Positions 8,631-16,401 of a stretch of DNA of 64,000 nucleotides are shown in pieces (the stretch's first letter is position 1; the number at the start of each line of letters is the position of its first letter). The notes under the pieces are model-generated. The model saw only the letters and a list, made by a program, of their open reading frames with translations, searched no databases and was not told the origin of the DNA. A program made the translations under genes and the position numbers. The stretch is from positions 372,001 through 436,000 of the forward strand of contig NZ_JASJOC010000002.1 in the NCBI RefSeq assembly GCF_030068615.1. The letters run 5' to 3'. The stretch comes from Halostagnicola sp. A-GB9-2. GTDB lineage: Archaea > Halobacteriota > Halobacteria > Halobacteriales > Natrialbaceae.

Positions 8631-9581
8631 TTACTCGAGCGTGGGAACGGGAACGGACCCGAGAACGTTCTCGACGATGGCCGATTTGTTGACGCCGTTG
8701 ATGGTCGCGTCGGGAGTCAAAACAAGTCGGTGGGCCAGCACCGGCTCGGCGACACGTTTGATGTCGTCGGGGGTAACGTACTCGCGTCCGGCCAGCGTAG
8801 CGTGAGCCCGCGACGCTTCGAACAACCGCTGGGTTCCCCGCGGGGAGACGCCGACTTCGACCCGGCCGTCCGCTCGCGTTTCTCGGACGAGTTGGGTGAT
8901 GTACTCGAGGAGATCCTCGTCGACGCGAACGGATTCCGGGACGGAACGGAGTTCGGAGACGGTCTCCGGCTCCAGAACGGGATCGACGCTCGGGCTCATG
9001 TCGTCTCGACCCGCCCGCCGTCGAAGGAGTTCGGTTTCGCCCGATTCGTCCGGATACCCCATCGACGTTTTGACGAGGAACCGATCGATCTGGGCCTCCG
9101 GAAGCTGAAAGGTCCCCTCCTGTTCGACGGGGTTCTGAGTCGCGATGACGAAAAACGGCTGTGGTAACTGACGCGTTTCGCCGTCGGTGGTGACCTGGCC
9201 CTCTTCCATCGCCTCGAGAAGCGCGGCCTGGGTTTTCGGCGGCGCGCGGTTGATCTCGTCGGCCAGCACGATGTTCGCGAAGATCGGTCCTTCGTTAAAC
9301 TCGAATTCGCGCTCGCGCTCGTTGAACACGTGCGTACCGGTGACGTCCGCGGGGAGGAGGTCCGGCGTAAACTGGATGCGAGAAAACGAGAGTCCGAGCG
9401 CGGTCGCAACGCTGCGTGCGGTGAGCGTCTTTCCCGTTCCAGGGACATCCTCGAGCAAAACGTGGCCGCGGCCGACGACGCCGACGAGGATCGTCTCGAG
9501 GAATTCGCGCTCGCAGATCACCGCGCCGCTGATCTCCTCGAGAACCGACTCGCACTCAGTGCTCGCCTGTGTGAGGTCCAT
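8631..9581 (-). CDS. MoxR-family AAA+ ATPase
   Basis: A 316-residue protein with Walker A in DVPGTGKTLTARS, Walker B in IVLADEINRAPPKTQAALLEAMEE, sensor 1 in FVIATQNPVEQEGTF and a C-terminal helical lid (VLAHRLVLTPDA). These are the hallmarks of MoxR ATPases, which act as chaperones in maturing other proteins, often with a von Willebrand A or DUF58 partner. No such partner is adjacent here: the neighbours are the propeller gene and the tRNA. The frame extends upstream to a TTG at 9608, but ATG 9581 (MDLTQASTECES) is the better start. Confidence 0.9.
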   Translation of the reverse strand: MDLTQASTECESVLEEISGAVICEREFLETILVGVVGRGHVLLEDVPGTGKTLTARSVATALGLSFSRIQFTPDLLPADVTGTHVFNEREREFEFNEGPIFANIVLADEINRAPPKTQAALLEAMEEGQVTTDGETRQLPQPFFVIATQNPVEQEGTFQLPEAQIDRFLVKTSMGYPDESGETELLRRRAGRDDMSPSVDPVLEPETVSELRSVPESVRVDEDLLEYITQLVRETRADGRVEVGVSPRGTQRLFEASRAHATLAGREYVTPDDIKRVAEPVLAHRLVLTPDATINGVNKSAIVENVLGSVPVPTLE

Positions 9582-9699
9582 GGCGGTATCCAGTGATCCG
9601 TCGCTCAAAACCTTTCTGTTTGATTGTCACGTTTGTCCGGATACAGCTCGAGAGAAAAATCGAAACCCGTAAAAACGTTACCCGGGTAGTAAGTGATGA

Positions 9700-9784
9700 G
9701 CCGAGATAGCCTAGCCCGGCCAAGGCGGCAGATTCGAAATCTGCTGTCCCCACGGACACGGGAGTTCAAATCTCCCTCTCGGCG
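9700..9784 (+). tRNA. tRNA-Ser (anticodon CGA)
   Basis: The 85-base sequence folds as a class II tRNA. The acceptor GCCGAGA pairs with TCTCGGC (9777-9783), followed by the discriminator G. The anticodon stem GCAGA/TCTGC encloses TTCGAAA with anticodon CGA, reading UCG serine codons. A long variable arm (TGTCC...GGACA) and a T arm GGGAG-TTCAAAT-CTCCC (9760-9776) complete it. The CCA end is not encoded. The long variable arm is expected for serine tRNAs. Its 3' half is repeated downstream. Confidence 0.95.
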
Positions 9785-9991
9785 TTCTACGGCGACCAAC
9801 TCCGACGAGCGGCGCGTAGCGGCGCGAGTCAACCGGTCGCCGTGAACGACTACGGGAATTTGAACGAGAGAAGGCACGCGCAACGAAGTGAGCATGTCTT
9901 CGCGTGGTTCAAATCTCCCTCTCGGCGTTCTTCCGCGAACAAATTCTTGAACACGTCTCAACGTTGTACAACTCTCCCTCTCGAGCGTTCT
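9764..9991 (+). repeat. Duplicated tRNA-Ser 3' ends: probable attachment-site remnants
   Basis: The last 21 bases of the tRNA plus four more (9764-9788, beginning GTTCAAATCTCCC) recur without mismatch at 9907-9931. A degenerate third copy lies at about 9965-9991 (CTCCCTCTCGAGCGTTCT). A short inverted match, GGGAATTTGAAC, is at 9854-9865. Exact duplication of a tRNA 3' end is what tyrosine-integrase insertion leaves behind. Only about 140 and 60 bases separate the copies and no integrase is present, so any element has been lost. The remaining bases of 9785-10142 hold no gene that I can support. Confidence 0.6.
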
Positions 9992-10142
9992 CGCCTTCGA
10001 TAGCCTCCTGTGGATGATCGAGAGGCGCACCGATTCGTTCAACCAAGTCTGGGACTCGCAACCGGTGGAAACTACGTACGACAAACTCACCCATATACAC
10101 GAACGTTGAAATATCCGGGAGAGTATCACTAGATGAATTCAC

Positions 10143-10397
10143 ATGATACAAGCGCTCGTGGTGGCCGTCATTGTCGGGATTCTAATGATGGTGATAGTGG
10201 GGTACGTAGCGAACTGGTGGGGAGACGGTGTACGGGGGAGTTGCGAGGAGTGTGGGGGTGACGTTTCGTACGACGAAATCGTTCGCCTCAGCGGTCCAGG
10301 GATAGAGAACGAGAGCATGTACTGCTCGAGAGAGTGCGCGAGGAGATCAGGAAAAGGAGACAGCAAAGCGCTGAATCCACACGCCCAACGCAGCTGA
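10143..10397 (+). CDS. Small membrane-anchored zinc-ribbon-like protein
   Basis: The 84-residue protein has one N-terminal transmembrane segment (residues 2-23, LVVAVIVGILMMVIVGYVA), then a cytoplasmic or external domain with CEECGGD near residue 34 and CSREC near residue 60. These paired CxxC and CxxxC motifs look like a zinc-binding treble-clef or TRASH-like finger. I do not recognise a named family and the partner is unknown. It lies just after the tRNA-Ser repeats and before a converging GHMP gene. Its lower GC and closeness to the attachment-site repeats are compatible with gene transfer, but that is only inference. Confidence 0.6.
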   Translation: MIQALVVAVIVGILMMVIVGYVANWWGDGVRGSCEECGGDVSYDEIVRLSGPGIENESMYCSRECARRSGKGDSKALNPHAQRS

Positions 10398-10418
10398 ATC
10401 GCCTTCTTCTGACCCGCG

Positions 10419-11384
10419 TTATCTCTCGAGTGACGCTCCCGTTCGAGACGGCGAGGCGAGTATCACTTCACCCTCGAGCGTGCGCTCTTCGAGCGCTCGA
10501 CGCGCCGCGGCCGCGGCTTCCTCGCCGTGGCTCTCGTCGGTAACGCCGTACACGACCGGGCCCCACGAGGATTGGCCGACTCCGGAGACGACGGGACAGC
10601 CGTCGAGTGACTCTACGAGTTCGCCCGCCGGGGGGCGAAACACGCCGCCCTGGGCGTCGGCATACCAGGCACCGTTCTTCCGCCCGATCTCGGCGATCGC
10701 TTCCCCGAAGGCCTCGAGTCTCCCCTCGGCGGCGGCGGGGAGGAGCTTCCCGGTAACCACGCTTGCGAGTTCGTCGGCGACGGCGGGATCCGCGCGTTCG
10801 ACGACCGCACGCATGCTTTCGTCCTCACCGTTTCCGCTCCGGCCCGGCGACGCGTCGGGAACGACGACGAGAAATCGCCAGTCGCTCGGCAGTTCGTGTC
10901 TGGCCACGACCGGTGGAACCGTCCAGTCGCCCTCCGAGGGCGGTTCCGTGGTGAACCGACCGGTGGGGTGGCCCGCATCCACGACGAAGCCGCCGTCTTC
11001 GAACGTCGCAACTCCGATCCCGCTTCTGCCGCCCCGGCCCATCGCCGGCGCTCGTGGTCGGATCTTCGGCTCGAGTCCGTACGCGGTCGCCGTCGCCGCG
11101 AGCACCGAAAGCGCGAGTTGGGTTCCGCTCCCCAACCCGACGTGTCGGGGCAGGCGTCGCTCGAGCGAGATCGAAACGCCGGGGACGTTCAGGATTTCGA
11201 CCGCTCGAGTCGCGTACTCGTACAGAAGCGACTCGTTCGCCGTGACGGTCTCTCCTTGTTCGGCAGTGACCGTGACTCGTGGCTCCTCAAGGCCGATCCC
11301 GATCCCGCCGTAGAGTCGGTCGCGTGCGAGCGAGAGGTTTTGAAAGCCGACGTGGAGCCGTGCGCCAGCGCTAACGGTCGCCAT
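10419..11384 (-). CDS. Beta-ribofuranosylaminobenzene 5'-phosphate synthase-like GHMP-family protein
   Basis: A 321-residue protein starting MATVSAGARLHVGFQNLSL, with RRLPRHVGLGSGTQLALSV as the GHMP glycine/serine-rich loop, then GRGGRSGIGVATFEDGGFVVDAGH, a motif typical of the beta-RFAP synthase branch. In methanogens that enzyme joins 4-hydroxybenzoate or 4-aminobenzoate with PRPP in methanopterin synthesis. Haloarchaea do not make methanopterin as a C1 carrier in the methanogenic way, so the actual substrate here is unclear and may be a modified folate or another phosphoribosylated aromatic. The neighbours give no pathway context. Family assignment is firm; function is not. Confidence 0.8.
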   Translation of the reverse strand: MATVSAGARLHVGFQNLSLARDRLYGGIGIGLEEPRVTVTAEQGETVTANESLLYEYATRAVEILNVPGVSISLERRLPRHVGLGSGTQLALSVLAATATAYGLEPKIRPRAPAMGRGGRSGIGVATFEDGGFVVDAGHPTGRFTTEPPSEGDWTVPPVVARHELPSDWRFLVVVPDASPGRSGNGEDESMRAVVERADPAVADELASVVTGKLLPAAAEGRLEAFGEAIAEIGRKNGAWYADAQGGVFRPPAGELVESLDGCPVVSGVGQSSWGPVVYGVTDESHGEEAAAAARRALEERTLEGEVILASPSRTGASLER

Positions 11385-11923
11385 AGCGGCGGCTACGAAC
11401 CCGTCGGGGAAGGGGGTTACGACGTTGGCAAAGGGTGTCGTCGATCGGAACCTACGCCGTCGACTCGAAGCGATGTCGCCGAAATCGGTTGACTAATAAA
11501 ACGAACGGGGTATCTTTCTCGAGAAAGGGTTTGGTGTGTTTCATCGTCGGGTGCCAGTTGCTAGTTGAGATGTGTCCAATACGATCGCTGAAGTTCGTTC
11601 ATGCTGGGAATTTATCTCGTTCCGTGCCGCCACTGCGGCGTTTAACAGTGAGTTAACGCAATGGTTCCGAACTAACCGAGACATAATAAACTAGGCTCTC
11701 GCGGTAGGATGCTGTGTATCGCGCCGCTCATCGTTTCAATCTCACTCGGATCGAATACGAACGGACAATAGCATCGGGCGAATTGGCGGGCGGGATATCT
11801 ATGAAGGGAGGCTGACACAGCAAAGGATTGGATTGATTCCTCTGTCCGCGACGACAGTCTCGACCATCCGGTGCGTTGCCCGCAAATACATGATATGGAT
11901 CTAGCACATCACGTGGTGGTGCC
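11385..11923. other. Intergenic region with a 14-base palindrome and a short hairpin
   Basis: About 540 bases without a supportable gene between two divergently oriented genes. A perfect palindrome CTTTCTCGAGAAAG sits at 11514-11527, and GCCGC-CACT-GCGGC at 11626-11639 can form a short hairpin followed by GTTTAAC. The start side of the flippase gene has only a weak TATA-like TGATATGG near 11890-11897. Small reading frames here have unusual composition and no recognisable content. Confidence 0.4.
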
Positions 11924-13504
11924 GTGAATCGAACGATTACGAGTGGTATCCTCACCGTTGCCAGCGGAAAATTCATCACGCTATTCTTGGGGATTATCTC
12001 GTCGCCGTTGCTCTACCGCTGGATGGGGCCGGCCGATTACGGTGCCTACGCGACGGTGCTATCCGCTCACTCGATTATCATGATCTTCGTGAGTACCGCT
12101 GTCGCCGACGGCGTCCGAAAGTACGTCGCCGAGGAGCGTTCGATCGCTAATTGGGAACGATCTGTCATCGGATTTTACCTCCGATTGGCGACACTACTCG
12201 TCGTTATCGGGTCGACGATACTCGGTCTGGTCACCTACGCGGGCGTCTTCGAATTCGTTTGGGGGCCCGAGTTCACGCTTTACTCCTACGCGATGATCGC
12301 GATGGTAATCGCGTCCCAGTACATGATGTTCGCGCGAAAGTCGTTGATGGGGTTCGGCCTCGAGAAATATTCCGAGCCGTTGAAGGTTCTGTACAACGTT
12401 GCGTTCGTCGTCGTTGCCTTGCCGATGGTCTACTACGGGTACGGCGTCGTCGGTGCCCTCATCGGCCAAGCGCTCGCGGCTGGGCTGGCCGCCGTGATCG
12501 GACTCATCGTCTTACACTTTTATAAATCGCTCAGAAGCGTCTTCGAGTTTGACGGCGGAACGCTCCCCAAGCGGGAGATGATGTCGTTTAACACGCTTTC
12601 GATCGTTCTCGTCTTTCTGCTGATGTCGTTGTACCACGTCGACGTGATGATGCTCCAAGCCCTGGCAACCCAGGACGAGGTCGGCCACTACAAAGCGGCG
12701 CTCGTCTTCGCCGAGTTCCTCTGGTTCGCTCCGATCACGTTACAGACGGTCTTCGTCCACTCGACATCCGAACTGTGGTCGCAGGGGAAAAACGAACGAG
12801 TCTCTACGTTGGCAGCAAAAACGACCCGATACACGTTCTTGCTCACGGCGATCATGGCGATCGGGATGGCCGCACTCGCACACGATGTTGTTCCGGTATA
12901 CTGGGGGCCCGAATCCGAACCCGCAGTCGAACCGCTGTTGCTGTTGCTCCCCGGTGCGCTCGGGTTCGCGTTAGCGCGTCCGATTCTGGCTATCGGCCAG
13001 GGGAAAGGAGAACTCAAGTATCCGATCCTCGCGACGGGATCGGCCGCCGGTATCAACGTGATCCTGAACACCGCACTTATTCCACTGTACGGGATGTACG
13101 GTGCGGCGGTCGCAACCTCCATCGGCTACGGGTCGATGGCTATCTTCCACGTCTGGAGCGCGTGGCAGGTCGGCTTCGATCCGGTGTCCGACGCTCGATA
13201 CGTTCGCGTGATCGCGACCGGTGTCGTCGCGGCAGTGCCGATCTTCGGGCTGGCGTCCATGCTTGCGACGCCGATTACAGTTCCGCTCATTGGGCTCGTC
13301 CCGATCTCGACGTTCGTAGTCCCGCCCGTTGGACTAATGTTGTTTCTGGTTGTCGCCGTCCTGTTCGGGGCTCTCGACCTCAAGGAAATCTTTCAGGTCC
13401 TCGCCCAGTTCCCGGACCCCATCGGGTCGAAGGCCCAGCCGGTCTGTCGTCGGCTTCAGAATCGTGATGGGGATAGTGGCTTGACTCGATACTTTAAGTT
13501 TTGA
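11924..13504 (+). CDS. Polysaccharide flippase / MATE-MOP superfamily membrane protein
   Basis: The 526-residue protein is hydrophobic throughout, with about 12-14 predicted transmembrane helices and the opening pattern SGILTVASGKFITLFLGIISSPLLYRWMGPADYGAYATVLS, typical of Wzx/RfbX-like polysaccharide transporters. It likely flips a lipid-linked oligosaccharide or exopolysaccharide unit across the membrane, for example in S-layer N-glycosylation. Translation starts at GTG 11924 (VNRTITSG). No glycosyltransferases are adjacent, which is unusual for this family and leaves the substrate open. The C-terminus (CRRLQNRDGDSGLTRYFKF) is a short charged tail. Confidence 0.85.
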   Translation: MNRTITSGILTVASGKFITLFLGIISSPLLYRWMGPADYGAYATVLSAHSIIMIFVSTAVADGVRKYVAEERSIANWERSVIGFYLRLATLLVVIGSTILGLVTYAGVFEFVWGPEFTLYSYAMIAMVIASQYMMFARKSLMGFGLEKYSEPLKVLYNVAFVVVALPMVYYGYGVVGALIGQALAAGLAAVIGLIVLHFYKSLRSVFEFDGGTLPKREMMSFNTLSIVLVFLLMSLYHVDVMMLQALATQDEVGHYKAALVFAEFLWFAPITLQTVFVHSTSELWSQGKNERVSTLAAKTTRYTFLLTAIMAIGMAALAHDVVPVYWGPESEPAVEPLLLLLPGALGFALARPILAIGQGKGELKYPILATGSAAGINVILNTALIPLYGMYGAAVATSIGYGSMAIFHVWSAWQVGFDPVSDARYVRVIATGVVAAVPIFGLASMLATPITVPLIGLVPISTFVVPPVGLMLFLVVAVLFGALDLKEIFQVLAQFPDPIGSKAQPVCRRLQNRDGDSGLTRYFKF

Positions 13505-13644
13505 CCGGTTCGAACACCGTTGGAAGCGCGTCCCACATATCGACCCCTCTTTTGTTCATTTGAGTCGTCCGCTCTCGCTCACTCAGGTCGTTTCGAGCTT
13601 GCTCATAAGCGTAGATTCGTCGAACGAACTCGCTGAACCGAGAG

Positions 13645-13652
13645 GTTATGTA
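13645..13652 (+). promoter_or_regulatory. TATA-like element of mobA
   Basis: GTTATGTA is centred about 26 bases before GTG 13675. If it is the TATA box, the transcript would be leaderless from that GTG and the upstream in-frame ATG at 13648 could not be used. Confidence 0.35.
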
Positions 13653-13674
13653 TCTCGTTTCCCAAGCGATAGCC

Positions 13675-14295
13675 GTGTCAGTCGACAGTTCCCTCGGTGG
13701 CGTCGTCCTCGCAGGCGGCTACTCCACCCGTTTCGGTGAGACGGACAAAGCGGTCGCAGAACTCGACGGAACGCCCATGATTCGCCGCGTCGTCGATCGA
13801 CTTGCTCGGATAACCGACGACGTGGTCATCAACTGTCGATCGGAGCAAGAGGCGGCGATCCGCGAGGCGTTGTCAGGAGCCGAGGCGTCGATTCAGTTCG
13901 CGATCGATCCGGTTCCGGACCGCGGACCAGTCGGGGGAATCCACACCGGGCTCGAGCACTCCGACTTCGAGTACACCGCCGTTGTCGCCTGCGACATGCC
14001 CTTGGTTGACCCGGCGCTTTTCGAGGCGCTCTTCGAGCGGGCTCGAGGACGAGACGGGGCGGTCGTCGAGCTCGAGGCGGGTTGGCTTCAGACGACGCAG
14101 GCAGTATATCGAACGGATGCGATGGCTCGAGCCTGCGCAGAGACGATCGATTCCGAAGACAACCGCGTCGTGGCGGCACTCGAGAAGATCGACTGGGCTA
14201 CCGTTCCAGAGGCGGAACTCGAGGACATCTCATCCGAGACGTTCGAGAGCATCGATACACAGGAGGCACTCAGAGAAGCGGAAGAACGACGCTGA
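13675..14295 (+). CDS. mobA: Molybdenum cofactor guanylyltransferase
   Basis: The 206-residue protein begins VSVDSSLGGVVLAGGYSTRFGETDKAVAELDGTPM. LAGGxSxRxGxDK is the nucleotide-binding motif of MobA/GlmU-type nucleotidyltransferases, and VACDMPLVDPALFEAL carries the metal-binding Asp of MobA. It should attach GMP to molybdopterin for DMSO-reductase-type enzymes. A longer start at ATG 13648 adds nine residues, but the TATA placement favours GTG 13675. No other molybdenum cofactor gene is adjacent. A role in coenzyme F420-like guanylyl transfer is less likely, as the RxGxDK form fits MobA. Confidence 0.8.
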   Translation: MSVDSSLGGVVLAGGYSTRFGETDKAVAELDGTPMIRRVVDRLARITDDVVINCRSEQEAAIREALSGAEASIQFAIDPVPDRGPVGGIHTGLEHSDFEYTAVVACDMPLVDPALFEALFERARGRDGAVVELEAGWLQTTQAVYRTDAMARACAETIDSEDNRVVAALEKIDWATVPEAELEDISSETFESIDTQEALREAEERR

Positions 14296-14347
14296 ATTTG
14301 TAGACGGCTCCCCTCGAGTCTCGTCGGTCGCGCGAACGAGAAAGGGT

Positions 14348-14355
14348 AACTTATG
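14348..14355 (+). promoter_or_regulatory. TATA box of ilvD
   Basis: AACTTATG lies about 27 bases before ATG 14379, consistent with a leaderless or nearly leaderless transcript. Confidence 0.4.
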
Positions 14356-14378
14356 ACCCCTCGAGTGCAGATTCGAGT

Positions 14379-16103
14379 ATGAGCAGCGATAAGTTCGACC
14401 ACGGGAAAGATGAACGGTTACAGAGCCGTGAAGTCACCGAGGGTGCCGAGAAGGCACCCCACCGAGCGATGTTTCGAGCGATGGGTTTCGACGACGAAGA
14501 TCTCGGCTCGCCGATGATCGGCGTTCCGAATCCCGCCGCGGACGTGACGCCGTGTAACGTCCACCTCGACGACGTCGCGGCCTCGGCGATCGAGAGCGTC
14601 GACGAGAGTGGCGGAATGCCGATCGAGTTCGGCACGATCACCATCTCCGACGCGATCTCGATGGGGACCGAGGGAATGAAGGCGTCGCTCATCTCTCGAG
14701 AGGTCATCGCCGATAGTGTCGAACTCGTCGCCTTCGGCGAGCGCATCGACGGGCTCGTCACGGTCGCGGGCTGTGACAAGAACCTCCCCGGAATGATGAT
14801 GGCCGCGATTCGGACCGATCTTCCGACCGTCTTCCTCTACGGTGGCTCGATTATGCCCGGCGAACACGAGGGCCGAGACGTCAGCATCGTTCAGGTCTTC
14901 GAGGGCGTCGGTGCGTACGGCACCGGCGATATGGACGCGGACGAACTCGACGAACTCGAGCGTCAGGCCTGTCCCGGCGCGGGTTCCTGTGGCGGGATGT
15001 ACACCGCGAACACGATGGCGTCGATTTCGGAAGCGATCGGGCTCGCACCGCTGGGAAGCGCGTCGGCACCGGCCGAGGACGAACAGCGGTACGAAGTCGC
15101 CCGACGGGCCGGCGAACTCGGCGTCGAAGTCGTCGAAGAAGATCGCCGTCCGTCCGACATAATCTCCCGGAAGTCCTTCGAGAACGCCATCGCCGTCCAG
15201 ACGGCCATCGGGGGCTCGACTAACGGCGTGTTGCACCTGCTCGCGCTCGCACGCGAGGCCGGCGTCGACCTCGAGATCGAGGACTTCGACGAGATTTCAC
15301 GGAAGACGCCGAAGATCGCCGATCTTCAGCCCGGCGGCGACCGCATGATGAGCGACCTTCACGAAATCGGCGGCGTCCCGGTCATCATCCGACGACTGCT
15401 CGAGGCTGGCCTGATCCACGGCGACGCGAAGACGGTCACCGGTCGGACGATCGAAGAAGAACTCGAAACGCTCGATCTGCCGGCCGACGACGATATCGAC
15501 GCCGACTTCCTCTATTCCATCGAGGAACCGAAGGAAAACGAGGGTGCGATCAAGATCCTCTCGGGCAATCTCGCGCCGGAGGGAGCGGTTCTGAAAGTGA
15601 CTGGCGACGACGAGTTTTACCACGAGGGCCCGGCTCGCATCTTCGAAAACGAAGAGGACGCGATGGCTTACGTACAGGAGGGCCACATCGAGAGCGGCGA
15701 CGTGATCGTCATCCGCAACGAGGGACCGAAAGCCGGTCCGGGGATGCGCGAAATGCTCGGCGTGACGGCCGCGGTCGTCGGTGCCGGCCACGAAGACGAT
15801 GTCGCACTCATCACGGACGGGCGGTTCTCGGGTGGTACTCGCGGTCCGATGATCGGCCACGTCGCCCCCGAAGCGTACGTCGGCGGACCCATCGCACTGT
15901 TAGCGGATGGCGACACGGTGACGGTCGACATTCCCGAACGAAATCTCGAGATCGATGTCGCCGAGGAGGAACTCGAGACTCGACGCGAGCAGTGGGAACA
16001 GCCGGATCAACCCTACGATAACGGCGTCCTCGCGAAGTATACGCGTGATTTCGGCTCGGCGTCGAACGGTGCCGTGACGAATCCGAGCGTTAAAGAAGAG
16101 TAG
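14379..16103 (+). CDS. ilvD: Dihydroxy-acid dehydratase
   Basis: The 574-residue protein shows the IlvD/Edd family pattern. VTPCNVHLDD, AGCDKNLPGMM and CPGAGSCGGMYTANTM supply the three iron-sulfur cysteines, and TDGRFSGGTRGPMIGHV near the C-terminus carries the active-site serine. It dehydrates 2,3-dihydroxy-isovalerate and its homologue in valine and isoleucine synthesis. The length is normal. It is not next to other ilv or leu genes, so it appears to be a single transcription unit behind its own TATA box. Sugar-acid dehydratases of the same superfamily exist, but the start and length fit IlvD best. Confidence 0.93.
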   Translation: MSSDKFDHGKDERLQSREVTEGAEKAPHRAMFRAMGFDDEDLGSPMIGVPNPAADVTPCNVHLDDVAASAIESVDESGGMPIEFGTITISDAISMGTEGMKASLISREVIADSVELVAFGERIDGLVTVAGCDKNLPGMMMAAIRTDLPTVFLYGGSIMPGEHEGRDVSIVQVFEGVGAYGTGDMDADELDELERQACPGAGSCGGMYTANTMASISEAIGLAPLGSASAPAEDEQRYEVARRAGELGVEVVEEDRRPSDIISRKSFENAIAVQTAIGGSTNGVLHLLALAREAGVDLEIEDFDEISRKTPKIADLQPGGDRMMSDLHEIGGVPVIIRRLLEAGLIHGDAKTVTGRTIEEELETLDLPADDDIDADFLYSIEEPKENEGAIKILSGNLAPEGAVLKVTGDDEFYHEGPARIFENEEDAMAYVQEGHIESGDVIVIRNEGPKAGPGMREMLGVTAAVVGAGHEDDVALITDGRFSGGTRGPMIGHVAPEAYVGGPIALLADGDTVTVDIPERNLEIDVAEEELETRREQWEQPDQPYDNGVLAKYTRDFGSASNGAVTNPSVKEE

Positions 16104-16221
16104 CCCGATTAGGACCCTCGCGAGTCGACAAAATCGTCGTCGTTCGTCATCGCTTCAACGAGACTTTCGAATTCCTGCACTGCACTTTCGACCGCGTAGG
16201 AGAGAGACACACTTGAGTCTC

Positions 16222-16377
16222 ATGTGTAAATACTGTCTACAGTGTGATTGGCGGGTGGGAAACTCCAGCGAGCATTCCGAATCCGAGGCCTCGAAGCTCG
16301 CGATAGAGCATTTTGTCGAAACCGGTCATGCGATCGACTCGATCCAGATTCCACCACCAGTCGTCCTAAAAAATTGA
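16222..16377 (+). CDS. 51-residue zinc-finger-like haloarchaeal protein
   Basis: An open frame begins ATG TGT AAA TAC TGT and ends at TGA 16375-16377. It encodes MCKYCLQCDWRVGN, an acidic Ser/Glu stretch, then KLAIEHFVETGHAID and IPPPVVLKN. Cysteines at 2, 5 and 8 and histidines at about 30 and 36 suggest a single small zinc finger. Similar short CxxC...H-F-x5-GH proteins are, as I recall, frequent in haloarchaea. GAGTCTC just upstream is not a clear Shine-Dalgarno. It lies between ilvD and the converging propeller gene. The function is unknown. Confidence 0.65.
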   Translation: MCKYCLQCDWRVGNSSEHSESEASKLAIEHFVETGHAIDSIQIPPPVVLKN

Positions 16378-16401
16378 AAATACCGAAAGCGATCCGTCTC
16401 T

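Noticed and set aside
9785-10142. A second tRNA gene next to tRNA-Ser
   Set aside because: Only the T arm and acceptor 3' strand are repeated; there is no anticodon or 5' acceptor half, so the copies are not functional tRNAs.
11435-11656. 73-codon plus-strand frame in the gap before the flippase gene
   Set aside because: Composition is unlike neighbouring acidic proteins and it crosses the palindrome and hairpin; probably chance.
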